20,503 nt of DNA, taken from positions 1 to 20,503 of the IMG/VR virus record IMGVR_UViG_3300048797_000080. The stretch is one strand, 5' to 3'. This stretch comes from a virus. The notes beneath the pieces were generated by a model. The model was not told the DNA's origin and ran no database searches. It saw only the letters and a program-made list of their open reading frames with translations. Position 1 is the stretch's first letter; the number at the start of each line of letters is the position of its first letter. This document shows, one piece after another, positions 6,055-14,008 of this stretch. A program made the translations under genes and the position numbers.

Positions 6055-6587
6055 ACCCATCCTCCTGGTTTTTTCATTGCCCATGATCCTGTTCCTGTTC
6101 CTACGCAAGCGGCCCCTCGTGCAGCCCCATCTTGCGAACCGTTACAATTTCCGCAATATAACATTGTACCCACTAATTGAGAAGGCCCATAACGAGATGA
6201 ATCGGTCAACCCATTAAATTGTACTCCTGGCGTTGCACAGCCATTAGGGCAGGACGTGTAACTCAGCGCCTGTTCACGCATAGGATACGCAGGAATAGGC
6301 GTGGCCGTTTGAGTTGCTGTCGCAGTCGCTGTGCTGGTAGGAGTCGCCGTTGCCGTTGCTGTAAAAGTAACTGTTGCAGTGGCAGTAGCTGTCGCAGTTG
6401 CTGTTGGCGTAGCAAGTGCAGTAGACGTTGCCGTAGCCGTGGCGGTGGCAGTCGATGTGGCCGTAGACGTTGATGTAGCCGTTGCGGTTGCAGTACCTGT
6501 GGGACTGGCCGAAGGCGTCGGCGTCGCTGTTGCATGAGCAACTCCTACCAAGATTAGCGAGAAGATTACTGTAAAGATTATCTTCAT
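6042..6587 (-). CDS. exported Thr/Ala-linker protein with Cys-containing domain (first copy)
   Basis: A 181-residue protein. The ATG at 6587 overlaps the tail-fibre stop as ATGA and has GGGGAG upstream; a frame extending to 6635 would add a hydrophilic tail that hides the signal. Residues 1-19 (MKIIFTVIFSLILVGVAHA) are a Sec signal. About 78 residues of Thr/Ala/Ser/Pro repeats follow. The C-terminal domain of about 80 residues has six Cys in pairs (SCPNGC, YCGNC, AACVGT, WVCGL), suited to disulphides in the periplasm or to a zinc knuckle. It is the first gene after the fibre anchor, where T7-like phages carry fibre shaft, chaperone or lysis genes. A virion role is unlikely given the signal. 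An envelope role during infection, such as receptor masking, is inference. Confidence 0.75.
   Translation of the reverse strand: MKIIFTVIFSLILVGVAHATATPTPSASPTGTATATATSTSTATSTATATATATSTALATPTATATATATATVTFTATATATPTSTATATATQTATPIPAYPMREQALSYTSCPNGCATPGVQFNGLTDSSRYGPSQLVGTMLYCGNCNGSQDGAARGAACVGTGTGSWAMKKPGGWVCGL
6300..6530 (-). repeat. degenerate 6-base tandem repeats coding a Thr/Ala linker
   Basis: About 75 codons, mostly Thr-Ala alternation with Ser and Pro interruptions, within the gene at 6042-6587. It is the first of three related tracts. The plus strand across it reads as Val-Ala runs, which explains spurious open frames there. Confidence 0.85.
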
Positions 6588-7099
6588 AGACTCACATCTC
6601 CCCAAGGAAGCCACACGGTTCCTGACCATACCCAACCAAAGTTACCGGAAGCAGGATTAGTGCTTTGATACCATTGGCCAGGAAATGTGCCGTTAGATAC
6701 TGGAGGACCAGGCGCTAGTCCTAAGAAAAGCGTCTGTTCCTGAGCGATCAGGGTCAATTTATCCAACGCATGCTCAAGTACATTGGCCGGAAAAGAGTCA
6801 TCGTCTATATAGTGAACCAATTGTGTCTTCTGCGTACCACGTGTAACAAATAAACTCCCACCGCCACCTGGTAATACAGGAGCAAGAGTAATATCAACAC
6901 CCTCAGGATAAGCGCCATATTCATCTGCTGTACCTGCCAAAGTGTAATCTGCATTAAGCACCAACTGTTTAGAGTTATTGTTGGCATCCGTGTACCAGAC
7001 AATTAAGTCAGAGAACTGGAACAAGTAATATGGGTAAGGAAATACTGTCGTAATTCCATCCGTATTGTACTTTATAAAGAACTGAATGCCAGTTACCAT
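6584..7099 (-). CDS. tail-fibre anchor protein, T7 gp17 N-terminal domain only
   Basis: A 171-residue protein. Residues 1-130 match the T7 tail-fibre N-terminal domain (Phage_T7_tail type): an early FIKYNTDGITTVFPYPYYL motif, a YTDAN strand, LNADYTLAG, VDITLAPVLPGGGGSLFVTRGT, and a late helix HALDKLTLIAQEQ. In T7 this domain docks the fibre onto the adaptor and nozzle. The remaining 40 residues are Gly/Pro/Trp-rich (SGNFGWVWSGTVWLPWG). T7 gp17 has over 550 residues; here the shaft and receptor-binding tip are absent. The start overlaps the gp16-like stop as TAATG, with AGGAG 7 bases upstream. It probably acts as an adaptor for another receptor-binding protein encoded elsewhere, or as a stub when the nozzle itself binds the host. 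Confidence 0.85.
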   Translation of the reverse strand: MVTGIQFFIKYNTDGITTVFPYPYYLFQFSDLIVWYTDANNNSKQLVLNADYTLAGTADEYGAYPEGVDITLAPVLPGGGGSLFVTRGTQKTQLVHYIDDDSFPANVLEHALDKLTLIAQEQTLFLGLAPGPPVSNGTFPGQWYQSTNPASGNFGWVWSGTVWLPWGDVSL

Positions 7100-10000
7100 T
7101 ATGGCGCTCCTATCGTCGCATGACCACCACTCATTTCTTCTCTACGCTGGCCCTGACGATCACGTACTCGGTCACGAAGATCAGGATTCTCTTTCATAAG
7201 CTGAATTCTAGCGTGCTCCAAATATTGAAGGCTTATCTTGTCCAACTTGTCGGCCTGCCAATATTCAGTGTGGCCTTTATAATAATCTTTATTCATCTCA
7301 TTCTGCATGGCATCATGCTGATTAACTCCGCCTATCGTTAACTCATGCCCAGCTAGAACGGAGAGACGGTCGTGTAGTCTGGCAGCTTCTACGACATCTG
7401 TTGGGTGATATGCGACTCCCACCTTGGGGCTGTTGGCATCGGACGTAATGCCTTGCGGCCCAGCGCCGCCGATAAACATTTCGGGAACATTACGGTCGTT
7501 AGCGCCCACGCGCATCCTTTCTACATCTACAGGATCAGGCTTATTTATCGTAGAAAGATGGAACGGGTTAAAGAGGTATAGTGCCGCCTCCAATGGGCTA
7601 GGTGGCACTTCATCGTGTTCATAGCCAGGGGGCACATATTGCGGGTAGCCCCAATGATCTCTCTTCAGTGGAACGCCTGCTCTTGTATAAGGGTTGTCCT
7701 GGGCCAACCGCTGTATGGCCGTGTTGGATTGTTTTATCGTGGGGTCCAAAGACTCGGATATTTGCTTCAGTATCTCAGGCCTGATCCCTGTGCTCATAGA
7801 GTCGGCCAGTCGGCCTTCCATATCTTTAAAATCGCCCCTGCCTGCTGACTGAATAGCCTGTTCTAGATAGCCTACTTGATGCATCAAAGGCAAATGATCT
7901 ACGAGTCGAGCAAATGCCGTAGCCACGTGAGCCACGTATGCGCCCTTATTCTCTGGTGTAGCCGCGTGGTAACTCTCCGCCGCATTAGCCCCCAATGCTA
8001 TCATATTACTTAATGGGCCCAGGCCTTCGTAACTGACATAGTGTCCAAATGCCCCGATAGACCTATCCGGTATGCCCATCTCTTTACGCATACGGGCTTG
8101 ATTTGGATCCACTGGGCCATCTCCAGTGATTAAATGGCTACCAGCCGCAAGAAAGATACCTGACATAATAGAAGAGCCAACGGCCATTTTAGTTGCGGCT
8201 AGCCGTTTAGATTCAAAATCTCCTGTCCAACCTGCACTTTCCTTCATAGCTAGAGCCATGGGGCTATTAATAAACGCCTGTTTCATCAAATTGAACGGGG
8301 TCTTGACAAACAGACCGCCAAGCAACCGGCCCCAATGAAACTCTGGGGTGTATGCGGTAGCTGGGATGACTCCTTTGCTCAGCACATCCTGTACCGCTTT
8401 AGCTGCATTATTGTCGCTAGTGAAGGTTAGCTGGTATGTTTCATTGTTAGCCGCTTTTGTCAACCATTCTGGCTGATCATTAATGTACTTTTCAGCCTGC
8501 GCCTTAGCAAAAGTAGCGCGGTCCATAAAACCTATGCCTTGGGCATCAGCATCCTGCAACCCTTTAACAGTGGCTGCTGTGCGAATAGCGGCGCGTTGGG
8601 CAAAGGTCTTGGCAAATTGGTCTTCGGCTAATATCACTCGTGGTCCAGCATTAAGTGTCATTCCAGCCAGGTTCTTTAATTTTGCCATATTAGCGGGGTT
8701 GAAAGCACTGGCCGTTCCCTGAATAGCCTGCCCAGGATTAGTCTCGTAATCTTCGCCAAATACGGTCGAAGTATTCTCGGGTGCCTTTAGCATCCCCAGT
8801 TCTTTCTCGGCCACCCGTTCTCCCGTGGCATAAGATTTTGCCCCATATATAGTGGCATCGCCCACGGCATCACGAGCACCCTTCATGGCCGCGCCCCAAA
8901 TAGTAAAGGCATCTTGGGGATGGAAACTAGCCACATGGGCTAGGCCTTTGACAATATTGTTATAAGGCAGCCATGCTAGGTCAGTAGCTGCCTTGGCCAG
9001 CCACAGGTGAGGATTAAACAATGCAGCAGAAACAGCCACGTTGGCTGGATCCATATAGTGGTGCCAGTCCATAATCTTAGCCGTTTTGGCTAGTCTCGTT
9101 GCTGGCGTCCCTTGCTGAGAGCCAATAGTCGTAAGCAAATCGCTACTCTGCACCGCGGTCTTAGCTGTTTGAGTGGCTACGTCGACATTACCGCCTAGGC
9201 CCAGAGCCTTATCCAAATGGTTAAGTTTAGCCGACTCATGGGTAAAGAGATCCCCTATAAGCGACACACGATTGCCATCGTCAGCAGCTGCCGCCTTGAT
9301 GTGCTCAGCGCTCAACTTGGCTATATTGGTTATTGAAGTATCCTTAGCCCCCTGATAATCGGTCTTTTCGCCGTCAGTCAATGGTGTGCTGGGGTTTCGG
9401 TTAATGGCCTTATTTACGACAGGTTCATTCTCTTCTATTCCTATGTCCTTAGCCGTTTGTCCCAGAGCATAGACCCGAGAGTCCTTGGCGGCTTGGACTA
9501 TACTGTCCCCGCCCTGCTTCATTGGCTCTTTTATCTGGCTTTCGTCCGGTGAAGCATTAGCTACTGTGCTGGTAAGTTTAGATACAGCGGGGTTATTCTT
9601 TCCTTCTTCGACAGCAGGCCTTTTCTCTAAAATATCCCCTTTAGCTATTGGCGCTATATCTGTATTATCTACAGTATATTCATTATCGCCGGTCTTCTTT
9701 ATCGTAGATCCTCTCGGCAGCACCCATTCATCTTCTCCATTAGTGTGCGCTGTAAGATTTCCCACACGGCTTCCAGCCAAAACAGTAATCTTTTGCGGAG
9801 GAATTATTTCTTCGCCAAAAGTGGCCTTGGAATTATCAGGATCAGCATAACTTTTGGCTTCTTCTTCATTTTTAGTGAGAAAAGTATAGCCCTTTTCCGG
9901 AGAACCTGTTGGTGCATGTTCAGAAGCAGCAATGCCGCGATAAAAGACTGTGTCTTCTTTTAGTGGTTTTGTACTATTGATGTGGTCATCTACAGCATCT

Positions 10001-12177
10001 ACAACACGCTGTTGAACTGGCGCCAGATCTTTTCCTCCCCTAAGAGCAGTATTTATGCTACCAGCGCCTTCAGTTCTATCAACTTCATCAACACCAATAT
10101 CAATGCCCTGATTTTTAGCAGATTCTACACTGGCCTTATCCCACTCTTTACCAGTAAAGAAATTGAGGGCTTGTGTGTCTTTTCCTTCGGCCGCAGGCTC
10201 TTGCGCTTCGGCCGTATTCCTCAGCTTAAGTAGCCTGTTCGCTCTAGCCTCGGCGCTGACCAATTTGACCGGCAGCCCTGCTTTCTGAATTCCTGCGGCG
10301 GCTTTCTCTTCTAAGGTTTGAGGAGCAGCAGTTTCTGTAGATGCTTTTTCTGCGTATAATTCTTCTCCACGTAAAGGCACTCTACTATTATCTGGTTCCG
10401 TATCCTCGCTATAAGGACGACCAATTGCAGCAGATGCCTCCTCTCTAGTATAGTATTTTCCCTTAGAATCCACATACCCAGCCTCAAAATCTCCCACGCG
10501 GCCTTGTTCTTTCTCCACTCTCTCAATAGGATCTGCGTGAGTTTCTCCTAACGCTCCAGGGTAAACTTTATCAGTTGAGATATCTCTTACCGCCACTCGA
10601 AGACCCATGTTTTTTGCGGTATTTAAACTTGCTACAGATTCTTCTTGCTCCGCATCTTTTGAAATTGTTGGTTTTGCTTCAGCCTCCAGATTAACATTCC
10701 AGACTCCGTCTTTATCTTTTACAGGTGGACCAGAAACCTTATAAGATCCTCCTTCAGGAAGAGCATATTCCCCAGTTCCTTCCCCAATTTCTACTCCCTT
10801 ATGAGCCCCATTCTTGCTTGTATAATTAAGAACAATACCCACAGGCTTTTCATTAGCTTCATGTGTAGCATATTCATTAGCCACTTCTTTATCAAAAGCT
10901 GCACTCGTTATTTCTTTATGTGTAATTATTGCTCCAGGCTTAAACCTGTCCAGTACCTGGGCATCAGTATCATATTTTTCACCGCGATACAGTGGGTTCC
11001 CTTCATTAGAAATCTCACCAGACGACGCTGCTGAAGCAACCTTGGTATGAAGATCCTTATACTTAGCTATCTCCTCTTCACTAAGAGTAGAGCCATTATA
11101 TGGCACTCCAGGCTTTATTTTTCCTGTCGCCGCAGCTTTGGCCAAGTCAGCATTTCCAGTCCAATCAGAGGACTCCTTTTCTGTCAAGGCTGGCCCAACC
11201 TTCTTGGCCGATTCACTAGCTGTCGCTGGCCCCTCCATCACCTCGGGTTCTACATGCTTTAGGCCCACAGGATCGGACATAGTGTGCTGCGTATCTTCCA
11301 TAGCGGCCTTAACTTCGGGCATTTCGGCCGCAGTACGCAGGAACGGGACTTGATTTAATGCCTTGCCACCAATGGCAAATCCAGCCAGGCCACCAACCAA
11401 ACTTACGGCCGCTTTTGTCTTCCATCCAGCGTTGGGGAAGACCTTGGACACCACAGCCTCAGCCCCATCTGTGGTGAGATCGGCCATCTTAAACAGCATG
11501 GAGGCTTTGGCTATTTCAGCTGCCACCACACCCGTAGTGACAGCAGGAGCAGCAGTAATCCCAGCAGCAGCAACAACGCCATAGCCCCCGATAGTGCTGA
11601 GAGTCTTCGCCACAGGTTCCAGCTCACCAGCTTCTTTTTCTTCTTTAGTAGCAGTTTCACCAGCCTTCTCACCTGCTTGCTGTTCGGTCTGTTGCTGTTG
11701 CTTTAATGCACCGCCTAATTCTTGTTGTATCTTATTTACATTATCTTGGCTAAGGCCCGATCCCTGTAGTGCCTCGGCCCTAGCCACTGGGGACATGGCT
11801 TGCAGGGCACCAATCTTTTTAGATAAATCCTTCGTCCTTTGCATCTTAGCCATAAACTCGGAGTCCATGCCAAAGTCAGAAGGCTGATTGGTCAATACTG
11901 CGCCAGAAAGATCACCATGTGTCCATGCGGGTGCTGCTTCTGGCTCCGGAGCCTTGGACGCTGGGCCAGTAGCATTTTCGGGAGAAGAAACAGGAACGGG
12001 TGGGGTGGTCTTGGCCGCTGGAGCAATGGCATCAGCAACTGATCCAGCTGCTGATGTGACAGCACCCTCAACTGAGCCAACGGCTGACGTAACTGCACCC
12101 TCGGCACGATCCTTAGCGTCGCTGATCTGTGTCAACGGGTTGAGGTTCTTTGTTGCTTCTGGTATTCCGCCGCCCAT
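7099..12177 (-). CDS. gp16-like internal ejection protein with two ADP-ribosyltransferase-like domains
   Basis: A 1692-residue protein at the gp16 position. Residues 1-180: low-complexity Ala-rich start with a duplicated 11-residue unit, then Gln/Glu-rich helix. Residues 192-222 and 256-271 are hydrophobic and may insert in the host membrane. Residues about 335-500 form a first ADP-ribosyltransferase-like domain: LYRG (Arg398), ITSAAF (Thr424-Ser425), GTGEYALPEGG (Glu470). Residues about 680-830 form a second: FYRG (Arg747), TFLTKNEEEAKSYA, GEDEWVLPRG with Glu815-Asp816-Glu817 (ExE). The C-terminal 750 residues carry the helical pattern of podovirus ejection proteins (ILAEDQFAKTFAQR near 1180, GLFVKTPFNLMKQAF near 1293). 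T7 gp16 has a transglycosylase domain near its N-terminus; none is seen here. The protein is presumably ejected into the host, where the second domain could modify a host target using NAD. Its start overlaps the gp15-like stop as TAATG with only a weak binding site. Confidence 0.8.
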   Translation of the reverse strand: MGGGIPEATKNLNPLTQISDAKDRAEGAVTSAVGSVEGAVTSAAGSVADAIAPAAKTTPPVPVSSPENATGPASKAPEPEAAPAWTHGDLSGAVLTNQPSDFGMDSEFMAKMQRTKDLSKKIGALQAMSPVARAEALQGSGLSQDNVNKIQQELGGALKQQQQTEQQAGEKAGETATKEEKEAGELEPVAKTLSTIGGYGVVAAAGITAAPAVTTGVVAAEIAKASMLFKMADLTTDGAEAVVSKVFPNAGWKTKAAVSLVGGLAGFAIGGKALNQVPFLRTAAEMPEVKAAMEDTQHTMSDPVGLKHVEPEVMEGPATASESAKKVGPALTEKESSDWTGNADLAKAAATGKIKPGVPYNGSTLSEEEIAKYKDLHTKVASAASSGEISNEGNPLYRGEKYDTDAQVLDRFKPGAIITHKEITSAAFDKEVANEYATHEANEKPVGIVLNYTSKNGAHKGVEIGEGTGEYALPEGGSYKVSGPPVKDKDGVWNVNLEAEAKPTISKDAEQEESVASLNTAKNMGLRVAVRDISTDKVYPGALGETHADPIERVEKEQGRVGDFEAGYVDSKGKYYTREEASAAIGRPYSEDTEPDNSRVPLRGEELYAEKASTETAAPQTLEEKAAAGIQKAGLPVKLVSAEARANRLLKLRNTAEAQEPAAEGKDTQALNFFTGKEWDKASVESAKNQGIDIGVDEVDRTEGAGSINTALRGGKDLAPVQQRVVDAVDDHINSTKPLKEDTVFYRGIAASEHAPTGSPEKGYTFLTKNEEEAKSYADPDNSKATFGEEIIPPQKITVLAGSRVGNLTAHTNGEDEWVLPRGSTIKKTGDNEYTVDNTDIAPIAKGDILEKRPAVEEGKNNPAVSKLTSTVANASPDESQIKEPMKQGGDSIVQAAKDSRVYALGQTAKDIGIEENEPVVNKAINRNPSTPLTDGEKTDYQGAKDTSITNIAKLSAEHIKAAAADDGNRVSLIGDLFTHESAKLNHLDKALGLGGNVDVATQTAKTAVQSSDLLTTIGSQQGTPATRLAKTAKIMDWHHYMDPANVAVSAALFNPHLWLAKAATDLAWLPYNNIVKGLAHVASFHPQDAFTIWGAAMKGARDAVGDATIYGAKSYATGERVAEKELGMLKAPENTSTVFGEDYETNPGQAIQGTASAFNPANMAKLKNLAGMTLNAGPRVILAEDQFAKTFAQRAAIRTAATVKGLQDADAQGIGFMDRATFAKAQAEKYINDQPEWLTKAANNETYQLTFTSDNNAAKAVQDVLSKGVIPATAYTPEFHWGRLLGGLFVKTPFNLMKQAFINSPMALAMKESAGWTGDFESKRLAATKMAVGSSIMSGIFLAAGSHLITGDGPVDPNQARMRKEMGIPDRSIGAFGHYVSYEGLGPLSNMIALGANAAESYHAATPENKGAYVAHVATAFARLVDHLPLMHQVGYLEQAIQSAGRGDFKDMEGRLADSMSTGIRPEILKQISESLDPTIKQSNTAIQRLAQDNPYTRAGVPLKRDHWGYPQYVPPGYEHDEVPPSPLEAALYLFNPFHLSTINKPDPVDVERMRVGANDRNVPEMFIGGAGPQGITSDANSPKVGVAYHPTDVVEAARLHDRLSVLAGHELTIGGVNQHDAMQNEMNKDYYKGHTEYWQADKLDKISLQYLEHARIQLMKENPDLRDRVRDRQGQRREEMSGGHATIGAP
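9600..11120 (-). other. AT-rich island coding the ADP-ribosyltransferase-like modules
   Basis: Within one reading frame the base composition falls. Counted by hand, G+C is 23, 20, 22 and 24 of 60 in lines 10801, 10861, 9841 and 9661, against 31-33 of 60 in lines 9121, 8821 and 11341. Codons there favour A/T third positions on the coding strand. The boundaries are approximate. Confidence 0.7.
12037..12102 (-). repeat. duplicated 11-residue unit in the ejection protein start
   Basis: Residues 26-36 (EGAVTSAVGSV) and 37-47 (EGAVTSAAGSV) differ at one residue, followed by a partial third unit (ADAIAPAAK). The DNA copies have several synonymous changes, so this is an old duplication kept at protein level. 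It is Ala/Val/Ser-rich and possibly amphipathic. Confidence 0.7.
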
Positions 12178-13505
12178 TATGGTTTCCAGTTCTTAATAGC
12201 GTCTATAGTTTTGTCAGACAGTTTATTAGGATTCCCGTATTTCTTAATCAAATCATCATACACTTTATGTGCTTCAGGTATAGTTTTTGCTCCTCGTATC
12301 GCTGCTATGTTGACTGCAGTCTCTTCCTGCAATTTTCGTTTTTCCTCAGGATCAGGCAAAAACCCTGTGGCATCTGGGTGATTCTTTTCTAAAATAGATT
12401 TAGAATTAGCAATAAGCGTGTTCTTTAACTTCCCCTCATCGGTAGCGGCCTCTTCACGCTCCACCTTGTACTTAGCCTCTACAGCAGAATTAGTAGCCGA
12501 ATCAGTATATGGCGCCACAGTCAACTTATAGTTGGCCCAGAAATGGTCCAGGCTATTTGTACTTCGTCCCTCGACAGGCATCGCATCTAAACTGGCAATG
12601 GCATGATTGGCTGCGCCAGCATCAAATGGCTTATGGCCAAAATGATACTCATAAAGTTGATTAGACACGAGGCCTCTTCTGTTTCCCTCTGTTACATCCG
12701 CATCACTGGCTGTACCCGTAAGAACCGCCAATCCTGCTTTGTTAGCCATACCTCTGTGTAAATCTTCAGCGGTATCATTCTGACGGTTTATCTCACGTTG
12801 CGCACGAGATTGCCACGTAAAATAATCCTCGGCATTAAGCCCGCTCTTTTCTAGTGGAATACCGATTGCTCCTAACGGATCAGTGCTTACTTGTTTACCC
12901 CATACGGCCATCTGTCCAGCGTATTTGGCTTCGTACTTATACTTGGCAGCATCACCCAGCGAGATAGCCCCATGCTTAAGAGCGATGTCAACGGTGGAGT
13001 TATAGCTGTCCATTATCTGGGCAGCATCCCGATCATCTTTAGCAGAGGCAAAAGCTACCGCTGTCTGTTTCATACCTGTCGTCAAACCCGCCACAGTATT
13101 CTCATGAGTCTGAGCCACAGCAGCCATTGTTGCTCTATACTGTAACTCGCTCATTCTTGTAGCAAGTTGCGGTCCTAACTCGACTCCAGCCCCAGGATAT
13201 TTCTGGACTATTTGCTGCTGAAGAGTTTTAGCCCCGTTCATGATGAAATCTTTACGCTGTTGCGGATCAGTTATGGCTCGAGATTGATCTTCTAGTGCCG
13301 CTGAGCCAGTAATGAAATCGGCATCAGCACCATGAAATTGCTGATATCGCCTAATAGTTATTGCTTGATTAAGCAGTTCATTAGCTTTGGCACTTACCTT
13401 TGCGCCAGTTTCCGCCATTTCTGAGCCAGATTTACTTGGCTCAACTGGTACAATACCAGGAGGATTTACCTGAGCATTCTGTCCTATTTGCGGCAACTCA
13501 GGCAT
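12177..13505 (-). CDS. gp15-like internal virion protein
   Basis: A 442-residue, mostly helical, hydrophilic protein without signal or membrane segment. It lies between gp14-like and gp16-like genes, the place of gp15 in T7-like phages. Gp15 and gp16 build the tube that carries DNA across the periplasm. The N-terminus is Pro-rich (PQIGQNAQVNPPGIVPVEP), followed by helices with regular Ala spacing (GAKVSAKANELLNQAIT). It is much shorter than T7 gp15 (about 750 residues), as is common in distant relatives. Assignment rests on order, length class and composition, because I see no diagnostic motif. The start overlaps the previous stop as TAATG with GGAGGT about 10 bases upstream. Confidence 0.7.
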   Translation of the reverse strand: MPELPQIGQNAQVNPPGIVPVEPSKSGSEMAETGAKVSAKANELLNQAITIRRYQQFHGADADFITGSAALEDQSRAITDPQQRKDFIMNGAKTLQQQIVQKYPGAGVELGPQLATRMSELQYRATMAAVAQTHENTVAGLTTGMKQTAVAFASAKDDRDAAQIMDSYNSTVDIALKHGAISLGDAAKYKYEAKYAGQMAVWGKQVSTDPLGAIGIPLEKSGLNAEDYFTWQSRAQREINRQNDTAEDLHRGMANKAGLAVLTGTASDADVTEGNRRGLVSNQLYEYHFGHKPFDAGAANHAIASLDAMPVEGRSTNSLDHFWANYKLTVAPYTDSATNSAVEAKYKVEREEAATDEGKLKNTLIANSKSILEKNHPDATGFLPDPEEKRKLQEETAVNIAAIRGAKTIPEAHKVYDDLIKKYGNPNKLSDKTIDAIKNWKP

Positions 13506-14008
13506 TATGCCAAATTACCTCCAGCAACAGGGGTGCCCTTACTCCCGAGGCCATACTTGTATTTGTAATAAGCATCAGTAATCGCCGATGTAAGTGTTGT
13601 AGCGCCGCCAACAATTCCACTCATGGCAGCCTGTCCACCTTGGAACTTTAACTGGCGCGCTGCATACACGTCCTTCATCGCGGCGAGATTTCCCGAATAA
13701 CGGGTGTACATGTCATTTATCTGCGCTTCTTGGCCAGAGTTAGTTTTAGCCAAAGCCACCGAGCCGCCAGGAGTTACCCCAGCTGCACCGGCGTTAGCAC
13801 TTATCCGACCCATAGTTTGTACTGCCGCATAATCTTGATCAGATATCTTAGCCCCAGCAGCCTGTTTCTCGAGTTCCCCTTGTGTTGTTAACTCTCTTCC
13901 CTGGTATAAGTCTGCTTGTTTGGTATCCAATCCTTGCTTGACTTGGCCCGCCGCGCTCACAGCAGCACTGCCGACAGCGGCCACAAGTAATGCTGTTTCT
14001 ATGCCCAT
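13505..14008 (-). CDS. gp14-like internal virion protein
   Basis: A 167-residue protein with a hydrophobic Ala-rich N-terminal segment (TALLVAAVGSAAVSAAG), then a Gln/Ala/Tyr-rich helical region (KQADLYQGRELTTQGELEKQ, RYSGNLAAMKDVYAARQ) and a Gly-rich end. Podovirus gp14-type ejection proteins show this composition and layout: an N-terminal membrane-seeking segment and helices with repeated Q, A and Y. T7 gp14 (196 residues) forms the pore in the host outer membrane. The start overlaps the gp13-like stop by 10 bases and has AGAGG upstream; the stop overlaps the gp15-like start as TAATG. The assignment is by position and composition. Confidence 0.75.
   Translation of the reverse strand: MGIETALLVAAVGSAAVSAAGQVKQGLDTKQADLYQGRELTTQGELEKQAAGAKISDQDYAAVQTMGRISANAGAAGVTPGGSVALAKTNSGQEAQINDMYTRYSGNLAAMKDVYAARQLKFQGGQAAMSGIVGGATTLTSAITDAYYKYKYGLGSKGTPVAGGNLA

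Noticed and set aside
3668-6530. Repeat tracts considered as CRISPR or as a diversity-generating element
   Set aside because: Units are 6 bases, continuous and coding, with no spacers; no reverse transcriptase or template repeat is present in the window.
7099-12177. Transglycosylase domain expected near the start of a gp16-type protein
   Set aside because: No Glu-Ser-x-Gly-Asn / GxMQ-type motif could be found in this protein; the only such motif in the window is in the separate gene at 2237-2611.
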